Part shown: positions 1 to 6,109 of the stretch, in pieces
How the letters are laid out: each line of letters begins with the position of its first letter
Position numbering within the stretch: position 1 is the first letter of the stretch
Assembly: GCA_002399815.1 (NCBI GenBank)
Contig: DHEJ01000008.1
Coordinates: 2,002-10,373 of the forward strand
Length of the DNA: 8,372 nucleotides
Direction: 5' to 3'
Origin: Acholeplasmataceae bacterium UBA4853
GTDB lineage: Bacteria > Bacillota_I > Bacilli_A > Acholeplasmatales > Acholeplasmataceae
Made by a program: the position numbers and the translations under genes
The notes under the pieces: generated by a model
Databases searched by the model: none
What the model was told of the DNA's origin: nothing
What the model saw: the letters and a program-made list of their open reading frames with translations, nothing else

Positions 1-993
1 AAAAATGATTACTTAAAAGTTGTATCAAGTTTTGAAACATATCTAAATATTTATGATTTGAAGAACTCTATAAATGTCCCAGGATTATATTTATCTGATC
101 AAATGACTTTAATGAATCAGTTAAATAGCAGACAAGAACTATTTAAATTGGATGAAAATGATTCAATTCTATATGGTAGATTACCACTACTTTCTAATGA
201 AGTAGTGATTAATGAATCATATGCCATAGAACTTGGTATATTAAGTGGAAATGTTTTTACATCAAAGAATTATGATTTAATAAACTATAAAGATCATACG
301 TACAATGAAACATATCAATCATACTTAAATCTATTTGACTATTTAGGAAATAAAGTAGAAGTAGTTGGTGTAAATAATCAAATAGGTCATGGATTATATG
401 TGATAGATGAAATCTATGATTTAGTTAAATCTAACTTTAATAATCATTATGCATATGATGAATTGGGGTTGGTTAAGTTAAATTTATTAAGTGAGTCTGA
501 TATCAACAATTTAGAACAACAAGGTATTAGAATTGATGAACCTGGTATAAATTTAATTGATCAGTTTGCTAGCTTTATGAGCGTATATGAATTTATAGTG
601 GTTGTCTTAATTAGTTTATTATTAATTATTACTGTATTTATGATCTCATCGTTATTTATGAATATCTTTATTACTGCTAAAAAAGATATTGGAATCTTAC
701 TTTCATTAGGACTAAGTAAAACAGATATTCAAAAGATTTTCTTAGGTAATGCCTTAGTTATTTCACTCATTACATTAGTCACTTTAATTATTACTTATCT
801 AGTTAGTGTACTTGGTATTAATGAGTATGCTAAAATGATGTTTACATTACGATATATTGAAATTTACTTGTTTGATAATGTATCCTTTATGGTATCTGGA
901 CTTATGATTTTTGTAGTTTCACTTTTAAGTTCATTAAGCATAGTTTATAAGATTAGAAAACAAAATTCAATTGAATTAATTAAGATTGATTAA
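1..993 (+). CDS. FtsX-like ABC transporter permease, C-terminal part (5' end outside window)
   Basis: The frame is open from the first base of the window, so the gene begins upstream; the ATG/TTG codons inside it are not its start. About 330 residues are visible. The first ~190 are a soluble, presumably extracytoplasmic domain without an obvious motif. After it comes a membrane segment (nt ~583-675), then a cytoplasmic stretch reading AKKDIGILLSLGLSKTDIQK. This matches the 'K-x-(D/E)-IGIL-(R/x)-xLG' coupling motif of the FtsX/MacB permease family. Two more membrane segments follow (nt ~745-825 and ~880-950), and the protein ends in a short basic tail. This is the usual C-terminal layout of a permease that works with a separate ABC ATPase to move lipid-linked or peptide substrates or to transmit force. 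The substrate cannot be told. The ATPase is probably upstream or elsewhere. No terminator is seen before the next gene 48 bp downstream, so read-through is possible. Confidence 0.85.
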   Translation, partial: KNDYLKVVSSFETYLNIYDLKNSINVPGLYLSDQMTLMNQLNSRQELFKLDENDSILYGRLPLLSNEVVINESYAIELGILSGNVFTSKNYDLINYKDHTYNETYQSYLNLFDYLGNKVEVVGVNNQIGHGLYVIDEIYDLVKSNFNNHYAYDELGLVKLNLLSESDINNLEQQGIRIDEPGINLIDQFASFMSVYEFIVVVLISLLLIITVFMISSLFMNIFITAKKDIGILLSLGLSKTDIQKIFLGNALVISLITLVTLIITYLVSVLGINEYAKMMFTLRYIEIYLFDNVSFMVSGLMIFVVSLLSSLSIVYKIRKQNSIELIKID

Positions 994-1041
994 AAAATTA
1001 GGTAATAAAAACAGTAATAACATATGAAATGAGGCTAAAAT

Positions 1042-1581
1042 ATGAGAAAAATTATTTTATATATTGCACAAACCTTAGATGGTTATATTGCTGATTTAAA
1101 TGATGGATTTTCATTTTTACATGAATATGATTCTGTAGAATCTATTCAAACATCCTATCAAGCATTAACTAAAAGAATTGATACTGTAATTATGGGGAGA
1201 AAAACCTATGATGTTATTAATCAAATGGGAAATTACCCTTACAGTGACTTTAAATCCTATATTGTAACAAGTAAGACTTTAAATCAATCCAATGAAAAAA
1301 TAGAATTTGTTGATGATGTAGTTAAACTTGTTAAAAAGTTAAAAGAAACAGAAGGTAAAGATGTATGGTTAGTTGGTGGTGGTATCTTAATTGAAACCTT
1401 TATGAAGCATAGTTTAATTGATGAGTATATGATTGCTATCATTCCTAAGCTTATTGGTCAGGGTAAACGATTGTTTAATCCAATAAATCACTATGAAAAG
1501 CTAAAATTATTAAATATTGGAAAAATGCAGGAGATTGTTATGTTGACTTATGGTAAAATAGGTCAACAAAACGAACTTTAG
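1042..1581 (+). CDS. Dihydrofolate reductase-family protein (RibD C-terminal domain, YyaP/YwjB-like)
   Basis: A 179-residue single-domain protein with an ATG start preceded by ATGAGG at a normal distance. The N-terminal strand MRKIILYIAQTLDGYIA is typical of the RibD-C family, with the 'S/T-x-DG-x-IA' turn at residues ~11-17. MGRKTYD at residues 51-57 and VWLVGGG at ~108-114 form the NADPH-binding part seen in dihydrofolate reductase-like folds. The following DEYMIAIIPKLIGQGKRLF segment is the conserved C-terminal strand pair. Length agrees with stand-alone RibD-C proteins in Bacillota. The family includes the reductase domain of riboflavin synthesis (RibD), but stand-alone members mostly have unknown substrates. 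No riboflavin or folate gene is beside it, so a pathway should not be assumed. The trailing residues IGQQNEL look unimportant. Confidence 0.85.
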   Translation: MRKIILYIAQTLDGYIADLNDGFSFLHEYDSVESIQTSYQALTKRIDTVIMGRKTYDVINQMGNYPYSDFKSYIVTSKTLNQSNEKIEFVDDVVKLVKKLKETEGKDVWLVGGGILIETFMKHSLIDEYMIAIIPKLIGQGKRLFNPINHYEKLKLLNIGKMQEIVMLTYGKIGQQNEL

Positions 1582-1598
1582 TATAAATATTGTTCGTA

Positions 1599-1624
1599 TA
1601 TAATAAACATACGTTTGATAAAAT
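1599..1624 (+). promoter_or_regulatory. Candidate promoter -10 elements upstream of the dsbA-like gene
   Basis: Two -10-like hexamers sit between the reductase gene and the dsbA-like gene. One is TATAAT at 1599-1604. The other is TAAAAT at 1619-1624 with an upstream TG (TGATAAAAT, extended -10). No convincing -35 is present for either. Both lie upstream of the hairpin at 1630-1655, so a transcript from here would cross that hairpin before reaching the ribosome site. Confidence 0.35.
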
Positions 1625-1629
1625 AGACT

Positions 1630-1659
1630 TATGGGACTAAAAAAGTAGTCCCATATTTT
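1630..1659 (+). terminator. Hairpin with short T-run; intrinsic terminator or leader hairpin
   Basis: TATGGGACTA (1630-1639) pairs perfectly with TAGTCCCATA (1646-1655) across a 6-nt A-rich loop, and TTTT follows at 1656-1659. The stem is 10 bp with three G-C pairs in a row. It would end transcription of the reductase gene. The T-run is short, and the only promoter-like sites for the next gene lie before it, so it may also act as a partial terminator or 5'-leader hairpin for the dsbA-like gene. Confidence 0.6.
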
Positions 1660-1689
1660 ATGAAAAAAGATAAAGGTAGGTAGTATAAA

Positions 1690-2388
1690 ATGATTAAAGT
1701 TGAAATATGGAGTGATTTTTCTTGTCCATTTTGTTATATCGGGAAGACCAGATTAGAAAAGGTTTTATCAGAGTTTAAACATAAAGATGATATTCAATTA
1801 GTATATCGTTCTTATCAATTAAACCCTAAAGCACCTATGGTAAATCCATTAAATGCATATGAAACATTTGCAAAACTTAAAGAAGTTACACCACAAGAAG
1901 CAAAAGCAATGTTTCAAAATACAGTGAATTCTGCAAAAAAAATTGGTTTGAATTTTGATTATGACAAAATGCAAATGACCTCTACTTACCATGCACATAG
2001 ACTGGCAAAATATGCAAGAACACTTAAATTAGAAAAAGAACTTTCTAACAAATTGTTTAGTGCATATTTTGAAGAGGGAAAAAATATAGCTGATAAAGAT
2101 ACTTTAATTGATATTTCTAAATCACTTGGTATGGATGAAATTAAAGTAGCTGAAGTCATTGATTCTAGATTATATGAAAAAGAAGTGTCATTAGAAGTTA
2201 ATGAAGCAACAAGTTTAGGTATAGAAGGTGTTCCATTCTTTATCTTTAACAGAGACTTTGCAGTACATGGAGCTCAAAGTGAAGAAACATTTAAACATGC
2301 ATTAAATAAAGCATATAAAGATAGGTTAATACCTGAAGATATGTCTGATGAAGATGATGTAGTCTCATGTAGTGTTGATGGATGTTAA
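1690..2388 (+). CDS. DsbA-family oxidoreductase, FrnE-like
   Basis: A 232-residue protein whose N-terminus places the thioredoxin-fold active site CPFC at residues 12-15 (context SDFSCPFCYIG). An all-helical insertion follows, and the strand GVPFFIF carries the family's cis-proline (P182). This arrangement and length match the cytosolic FrnE/2-hydroxychromene-2-carboxylate isomerase-like branch of the DsbA superfamily. There is no signal peptide, so it acts in the cytoplasm as a thiol-disulfide oxidoreductase or isomerase, often linked to oxidative stress. The acidic tail ends in CSVDGC (C227, C232), a second cysteine pair common in Bacillota FrnE-like proteins and possibly redox-active or metal-binding. 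AAAGGTAGG just upstream supports the ATG at 1690. It appears to be a single gene, ending at the strong hairpin at 2396-2456. The exact substrate is unknown. Confidence 0.9.
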   Translation: MIKVEIWSDFSCPFCYIGKTRLEKVLSEFKHKDDIQLVYRSYQLNPKAPMVNPLNAYETFAKLKEVTPQEAKAMFQNTVNSAKKIGLNFDYDKMQMTSTYHAHRLAKYARTLKLEKELSNKLFSAYFEEGKNIADKDTLIDISKSLGMDEIKVAEVIDSRLYEKEVSLEVNEATSLGIEGVPFFIFNRDFAVHGAQSEETFKHALNKAYKDRLIPEDMSDEDDVVSCSVDGC

Positions 2389-2395
2389 TAATGAT

Positions 2396-2456
2396 AAAAG
2401 GGACTGTAAAGAAATGAAGTAGAAACATAACTTCACGGACTTAGACAGTCCTTTTT
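2396..2456. terminator. Nested hairpin, likely bidirectional terminator (possible IS end)
   Basis: GGACTGT (2401-2407) pairs with ACAGTCC (2445-2451). A-rich sequence precedes the 5' arm and TTTTT follows the 3' arm, so it can terminate from both sides. An inner stem, TGAAGT (2415-2420) with ACTTCA (2430-2435), sits in the loop. It lies 8 bp past the stop of the dsbA-like gene and between that gene and the converging transposase. The GGACTGT sequence could also belong to the terminal repeat of the insertion element, but no partner end is seen on the other side. Confidence 0.7.
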
Positions 2457-2557
2457 CTTTTACTGTGGTCTAAAAATGTGGATAACTTTCAAAAATACTT
2501 GATTTTTAGGCATTTTAAAAGAAGATTTCTTATAATCTTAAGTTTTCCACGGGATAA
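2457..2557. repeat. Inverted-repeat-rich 3' flank of the IS1182-like element
   Basis: Several short inverted repeats lie between the terminator and the transposase stop. GTGGATAACTT (2478-2488) against AAGTTTTCCAC (2540-2550) matches 10 of 11. AAGATT (2522-2527) pairs with AATCTT (2534-2539). ATAACT (2554-2559) pairs with AGTTAT (2564-2569) and overlaps the transposase stop codon. AAAAAT and ATTTTT also face each other near 2491-2507. On the - strand these follow the transposase gene and are probably its 3' non-coding part. No coding capacity is seen. Confidence 0.45.
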
Positions 2558-3706
2558 CTATTCAGTTATTCGATATTTTTTGTTGTGGTGTTTAGCTAAA
2601 TTATACCCAATTGCGGTTAGATAAAACTCTAATCTTACATTTTGAGTGCCACGACGTCTAAATCGTCTTACATTGAATGCTTCTTTAATGACACCAAATG
2701 CACCTTCAACTTGAATTGACCTTTGTATTCTTAATTCAATACCAAGTGGTGATTTAAGATTTTCGATGACTTCTTTTTGATAGGATAGATTCTCATCATT
2801 TATTTCTTTGTTTTTACCGTTTGGTAGTAGATAAATATCATTACCAAGCTTATTGCGATAAAGATACTTTAATAGATCACCATTTTGAGCTGAATAATCT
2901 TTTCCGTCCTTAATCAGATTAAATATGAAATAGGGATCTTTCATTCTTTTCTTATCATGCGTATCTTTTTCATACATCCCATACTTTGTATAAAGTTCCA
3001 TATCATTTAATTTTAAATAACGATAGTTCATTAAACCACCATAGTCACTGTCTGATACTGGATATTTTGGATAATAGCCGTAGTTTTCCTTAAAACCTTC
3101 TAGAAATGGAATGAACGTTTTATAATCACTGCGTTCGCTATAGATATCTAAATGTAGAATATATTCATCTGCCACACCAATTTGCACATTGTATCCTGGC
3201 TTTAATTGACTATTTCTCATATGATCTTCCTTCAGATGCATAAAAGTCGCGTCCTTATCGGTTCTTGCATATGAGTTCCTATCTGAACCAATTATCTTTA
3301 GGTGATTTTCGTATTCACTTAATTTACTTAAATATTCATCAAGATGCTCATAATCTCTTTGTAGTGGTGTTTTCTTTTGACCTTTTCCATATTTAAACTC
3401 AATTGATGATTCATTTATTTCCTTGATTAAAAAACTTTTAATATCCGATAAGTGTTTTGTATCATATGTCTCAAATATTGGAAAAACGATATCTGTTCCT
3501 TGATATCTTTTGTTTAATTGATTGATTTGTTTCGTGATTTTTTTATATAACTTGTCTCTGAATTTCTCTACTGAACCCCGCCATACAAATGTATATTTGT
3601 TTGCACATGATTCGATTTTTGTTCCATCTATATATAACCGGTCTGTATCGATCTTTTCTTTATCTATTAAATATTTAGTCAGTTCATAGAAGATATCACG
3701 CTGACC
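2558..3706 (-). pseudogene. IS1182-family DDE transposase, N-terminally truncated
   Basis: The frame is open on the - strand from 3706 to the TAG at 2558 (382 residues). The first ATG is only at 3241, but the transposase homology clearly extends upstream of it. Family landmarks occur in order: LYIDGTKIE (catalytic Asp codon 3626-3628) and KYTFVWRGSVEKF; SYARTDKDATFMHLKEDHM and QLKPGYNVQIGV; PVSDSDYGG (second Asp, ~3041-3056); VEGAFGVIKEAFNVRRFRRRG (catalytic Glu at 2705-2707); and a C-terminal helix EFYLTAIGYNLAKHH. This is the IS1182-type order for cut-and-paste transposition. Whole proteins are about 450-550 residues. Here the N-terminal ~100 or more are missing or scrambled: an in-frame TAG at 3707-3709 and no initiation signal precede DIFYELTKYL. 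The DDE residues are kept, so the loss may be fairly recent, but as it stands the gene should be inactive. No matching terminal inverted repeat was found to its right. Confidence 0.85.
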
Positions 3707-3709
3707 CTA

Positions 3710-4030
3710 AAGGTGTAACTGTCGCTCTTATGTATGTTGGTATGAAGCGAATGTCATCGGTGACATAGGAATTTGATTAATTTGATGAAGACGAGATAAT
3801 TTCTTGTCTTTTTTATCGTATTTTAGAGAAATGTCCATTTAAATACTTTATCTACCCCAAAAAAATCTACTTTTTGGCTTAATAGAGGTGTTGTCATATA
3901 AGTAAAACTCACTATTCAATTGCTTGAACTTTTGCAGACCTAGTCTAATTTCTATATTCGAAAGAATCGAATCAATGTTGACTATAGTTAAGTTTCTTCG
4001 TAAAGAGAAATTCTCGCTAATTTGGTAATT
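3710..4030. other. Unassigned degenerate stretch between transposase and cassette promoter
   Basis: No intact gene is visible on either strand. The - strand carries two broken open stretches in one frame. One runs from 4051 to 3848 (67 residues, no ATG) and includes EFYLYDNTSIKPKSRFFWG. The other is a 36-residue stretch from ATG 3838 to the stop at 3728 that includes KYDKKDKKLSRL and PMSPMTF. Stops at 3848-3850, 3839-3841, 3728-3730 and 3707-3709 separate them from each other and from the transposase frame. They could be the decayed N-terminal part of the transposase or the remains of another - strand gene; I do not recognise them. A small perfect hairpin ATGTCA-tcgg-TGACAT is near 3750-3766. 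Confidence 0.4.
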
Positions 4031-4075
4031 TATTTTACCATTACACTTGTTTTATATTTGTATTGTGGTAAAATA
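4023..4075 (+). promoter_or_regulatory. Palindromic operator boxes (TGGTAA/TTACCA) around the cassette promoter
   Basis: TGGTAATTTATTTTACCA at 4023-4040 is an 18-bp palindrome with 6-bp perfect arms. Its right half, extended to TATTTTACCA (4031-4040), is repeated as an exact 10-bp inverted copy, TGGTAAAATA, at 4066-4075. That copy covers the -10 element of the cassette promoter. The boxes flank the -35 and overlap the -10, as expected of a site where a bound repressor blocks RNA polymerase. The nearest candidate binder is the HTH protein encoded immediately downstream, so autorepression is inferred. Confidence 0.6.
4047..4074 (+). promoter_or_regulatory. Sigma-A-type promoter of the four-gene cassette
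   Basis: TTGTTT (4047-4052), a 16-bp spacer, and TAAAAT (4069-4074) form a promoter with a TG dinucleotide one base before the -10 (extended -10). Transcription would start near 4081, so the RNA would have a very short leader carrying the ribosome site at 4084-4092. No other promoter is apparent before any of the three following genes. Confidence 0.65.
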
Positions 4076-4083
4076 TTTGTGTG

Positions 4084-4092
4084 AAGGAGAGG
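4084..4092 (+). promoter_or_regulatory. Ribosome binding site fixing the HTH-ImmA start
   Basis: AAGGAGAGG stands 6 bp before the ATG at 4099. The in-frame GTG at 4081 would lie upstream of this site and without one of its own, so 4099 is the start. Confidence 0.8.
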
Positions 4093-4098
4093 AAAAAA

Positions 4099-5223
4099 AT
4101 GAATATTTCAAATATAATCGGTCAAAATATTAAAACCCTTATGGAAAAAGAAAATATTTCCTTACGAAGACTTAGTGAATCTATTGGTATTACCCATCCA
4201 ACTTTAATCAAGTATGTAGAAGGTAGTCAACCAATTGATAGCGAAAAACTAATGAAGATTGCTATGTATTTTAAAAAGCCATTTGATTATTTCTTCAAAG
4301 AAGATAATAACAGCATAAATTTCATGTTCAGAGCAGATAAACCCGAAAAAGATATTCAAAATATTGACTTGGATAATCTTAGAAATTCAATATATAGTTA
4401 TCTCGATATTTTAGGAAATCTGGGATATCAATATATTCCTCAAAAGTACACCATTAATTTTAATGATGACAAGAGAACCATCTTTAATTTAATTGCAAAA
4501 ATTGCATATGATCAAAGAAGAATTGCAAATATTGAAAATGTTATACCAGACAATTATTTTGACGTAATTCAAAACATCGGTATTAACGTAATAGCCAAAG
4601 ATTTTAAGAATGATGCATATTTTGGTGCCTCATCATTTTCAAATGACTTAGGTAGCTACATAATTATTAATGATTCTGAAAAAATACCCGAAGAAAGAAA
4701 AATATTTTCATTGATTCATGAATATGGACATTTACTATTCCACTCAGAGCAGTATTCAAATAGTCAATATAATGCCTTCTATGTTAGTGGAAAATCTGAT
4801 ATGAACGAAAAAATTGCAAATAAATTTGCAGGATATTTTTTGATGCCTAAAAATTTAGTAGATTCCTACATAGAATCGCGAAAAAATATCGATCCAATAG
4901 AAATGAAAAAATATTTTAAAGTTAGTATTCAAACTTTATATGTTATGCTGCACGAGTATGGCATTATTTCAAAAGAAGTATACAGCGATTTCTGGAAGCA
5001 AATAACCATTCATGGATTCAAGATGGAAGAACCTTTCCCTTTGGAGAAAATTGATATTCAAGAAAAAAACGCCAAACTTGTTAACAAGATAAAAGATCTA
5101 TATTTTAATGAAGACATAAGTGCAAACAAAATTTCTGAAGTATTAGGGATTGATACTCTAGAGACTCGTAAATTGCTTAAAGAGTGGAGAAATATTGATG
5201 AGCGATATTTACCACTTAAGTAA
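4099..5223 (+). CDS. HTH (XRE) - ImmA/IrrE zinc metallopeptidase protein, antitoxin/regulator-like
   Basis: A 374-residue protein. Residues ~5-65 form an XRE-type helix-turn-helix: IGQNIKTLMEKENISLRRL, then SESIGITHPTLIKYVEG, followed by a helix ending in KKPFDYFF. The middle and C-terminal parts are an ImmA/IrrE (COG2856) domain with the gluzincin motif HEYGH at residues 207-211 in context FSLIHEYGHLLFH. The following NEKIANKFAGYFLMP segment (from ~236) supplies E237, a likely third metal ligand, and the family's 'A-N-x-FA-x-x-LMP' signature. The tail (~330-365, EDISANKISEVLGIDTLETRKLLKEW) looks like a second small helix-turn-helix. Proteins of this type in mobile elements cleave or inactivate repressors (ImmA), or act as antitoxins when encoded before a toxin. 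The promoter palindromes suggest that it controls its own operon. Its end overlaps the next gene by 26 bp, so the two proteins are probably made together. Protease activity is inferred. Confidence 0.88.
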   Translation: MNISNIIGQNIKTLMEKENISLRRLSESIGITHPTLIKYVEGSQPIDSEKLMKIAMYFKKPFDYFFKEDNNSINFMFRADKPEKDIQNIDLDNLRNSIYSYLDILGNLGYQYIPQKYTINFNDDKRTIFNLIAKIAYDQRRIANIENVIPDNYFDVIQNIGINVIAKDFKNDAYFGASSFSNDLGSYIIINDSEKIPEERKIFSLIHEYGHLLFHSEQYSNSQYNAFYVSGKSDMNEKIANKFAGYFLMPKNLVDSYIESRKNIDPIEMKKYFKVSIQTLYVMLHEYGIISKEVYSDFWKQITIHGFKMEEPFPLEKIDIQEKNAKLVNKIKDLYFNEDISANKISEVLGIDTLETRKLLKEWRNIDERYLPLK

Positions 5224-5743
5224 TATATCTGTTGTAGTTGATAACAATATCTTAGTCGATTTATTCGAACTTGGTTGCATGAATCTACTATTTTCTGCAT
5301 TTGAATCTGTTACAATCCCAAAAGTAATATATGATGATGAAATCACTTTAGAAATAAAAGATTTGCTCAGCAATTATGATTTTCAACTTGGTAATTTAAA
5401 TACTGTGATCGGTTTGGAAACATATGCAACATTGGTAAATGATATAGACTATAAAAGATTATCTAGATATGATCGTGTTGCAATATCAATTGCAAAGGAA
5501 AACTCTTATTATTGTAATAGCAACGATAAACCAGTAAGAAAAGCGTGTGAGAGACTTGGTGTCAAATTTACAGGAATTTTGGGTGTTTTGGGCAGAGCAT
5601 ATGTCAAAAACACTATTACGAGACTCCAGCTCTTTGCTTTTCTTGATGAACTAATCTCAGATAAGACATCGTGTTTTATTGATATTCACCTCGTAGAAGC
5701 ATTTAAAGTAGATATAGAAATTATAAAAAGTGAAGGGGTATAA
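5198..5743 (+). CDS. PIN-domain protein (DUF3368-like), likely RNase toxin
   Basis: A 181-residue protein. ATG 5198 is favoured because GGAG (5186-5189) is 8 bp upstream; the TTG at 5195 is too close. The PIN pattern is complete: VVVDNNILVDL (D15) at the N-terminus, VTIPKVIYDDE (residues 38-48, acidic pair/E48), LSRYDRVAISIA (D92), and SNDKPVRKACERLGVKFTGILGVL (D110 and the following LG-x-x-x-TG-x-LG-x-L). The last part is characteristic of the DUF3368 subgroup. These acidic residues bind Mg/Mn and cut RNA in PIN toxins such as VapC. It starts inside the HTH-ImmA gene (26-bp overlap), the tight order expected of a toxin-antitoxin pair. No VapB-like antitoxin is present, so the HTH-ImmA protein or the small protein downstream would have to neutralise it. 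The RNA target is unknown, and an alternative role as a structural, non-toxic PIN protein cannot be excluded. Confidence 0.82.
   Translation: MSDIYHLSNISVVVDNNILVDLFELGCMNLLFSAFESVTIPKVIYDDEITLEIKDLLSNYDFQLGNLNTVIGLETYATLVNDIDYKRLSRYDRVAISIAKENSYYCNSNDKPVRKACERLGVKFTGILGVLGRAYVKNTITRLQLFAFLDELISDKTSCFIDIHLVEAFKVDIEIIKSEGV
5732..5738 (+). promoter_or_regulatory. Ribosome binding site fixing the start of the 111-residue gene
   Basis: GAAGGGG ends 9 bp before the ATG at 5748. It lies after the in-frame GTG at 5730, so that GTG cannot use it and 5748 is the better start. The site lies within the last codons of the PIN gene, which fits coupled translation. Confidence 0.65.
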
Positions 5744-5747
5744 AATC

Positions 5748-6083
5748 ATGAAAGCAACAGATTTCGAAAGTTTAAAAAATAATCTTTTAAAGGACATTGA
5801 ACAAGCGACAAAAATCAATATAGAAGACATCTATAAAGCTTTAATTATTTCCCTAAAAAAATATGACAAAGATAGCTTGCTAAAGAACGTAAAAGATCAT
5901 GTAATCTTATTCTTTACACCTGACAAAAGAGCTAAATGCAAATACATAATTACAGACATAATTGATAGTAAAGAATCATTATCTACTGATAAAAAAGAAG
6001 AGTTGAGAAAAAACTTCTTGGATATAAGTAACATCCATAGAACATTTCTCGAAAACATCCAAGCTTTACTAGATGCCTTATAA
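5748..6083 (+). CDS. Unrecognised 111-residue charged helical protein in the PIN cassette
   Basis: I do not recognise this protein. It begins 4 bp after the PIN stop with its own ribosome site, so it is certainly part of the same transcript. It is rich in Lys, Asp, Glu, Leu and Ile and has no cysteine beyond one (in RAKCKY), no signal peptide and no membrane segment. The N-terminal half (FESLKNNLLKDIEQATKI, EDIYKALIISLKKY) and the C-terminal end (KKEELRKNFLDISNI, RTFLENIQALLDAL) look like amphipathic helices, possibly a helical bundle or short coiled coil. Between them is a strand-like core, VKDHVILFFTPD. Size and position would suit an antitoxin, an adaptor between the PIN protein and the membrane protein encoded next, or an inhibitor. 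None of these is shown by the sequence. Confidence 0.75.
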   Translation: MKATDFESLKNNLLKDIEQATKINIEDIYKALIISLKKYDKDSLLKNVKDHVILFFTPDKRAKCKYIITDIIDSKESLSTDKKEELRKNFLDISNIHRTFLENIQALLDAL

Positions 6084-6109
6084 AAAAATTTATTCTCTTG
6101 AGGTAAGTT

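Noticed and set aside
3241..3241. Treating the transposase as a complete 227-residue gene starting at 3241
   Set aside because: Family motifs, including the first catalytic Asp (LYIDGTK), continue in frame upstream to about 3700, so 3241 is an internal Met.
3703..3771. + strand reading DPKGVTVALMYVGMKRMSS, faintly like the end of GTP cyclohydrolase I (FolE)
   Set aside because: Only a few residues agree, the frame is closed soon after by TAG, and no further FolE segment is found around it.
4081..4098. GTG at 4081 as start of the HTH-ImmA gene
   Set aside because: It would lie before the ribosome site AAGGAGAGG (4084-4092) and close to the predicted transcription start; ATG 4099 has ideal spacing.
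5058..5300. - strand open frame across the ImmA/PIN junction
   Set aside because: Antisense to two well-supported genes, with no ribosome site or domain; a shadow.
5730..5747. GTG at 5730 as start of the 111-residue gene
   Set aside because: The ribosome site GAAGGGG lies within these codons and serves the ATG at 5748.
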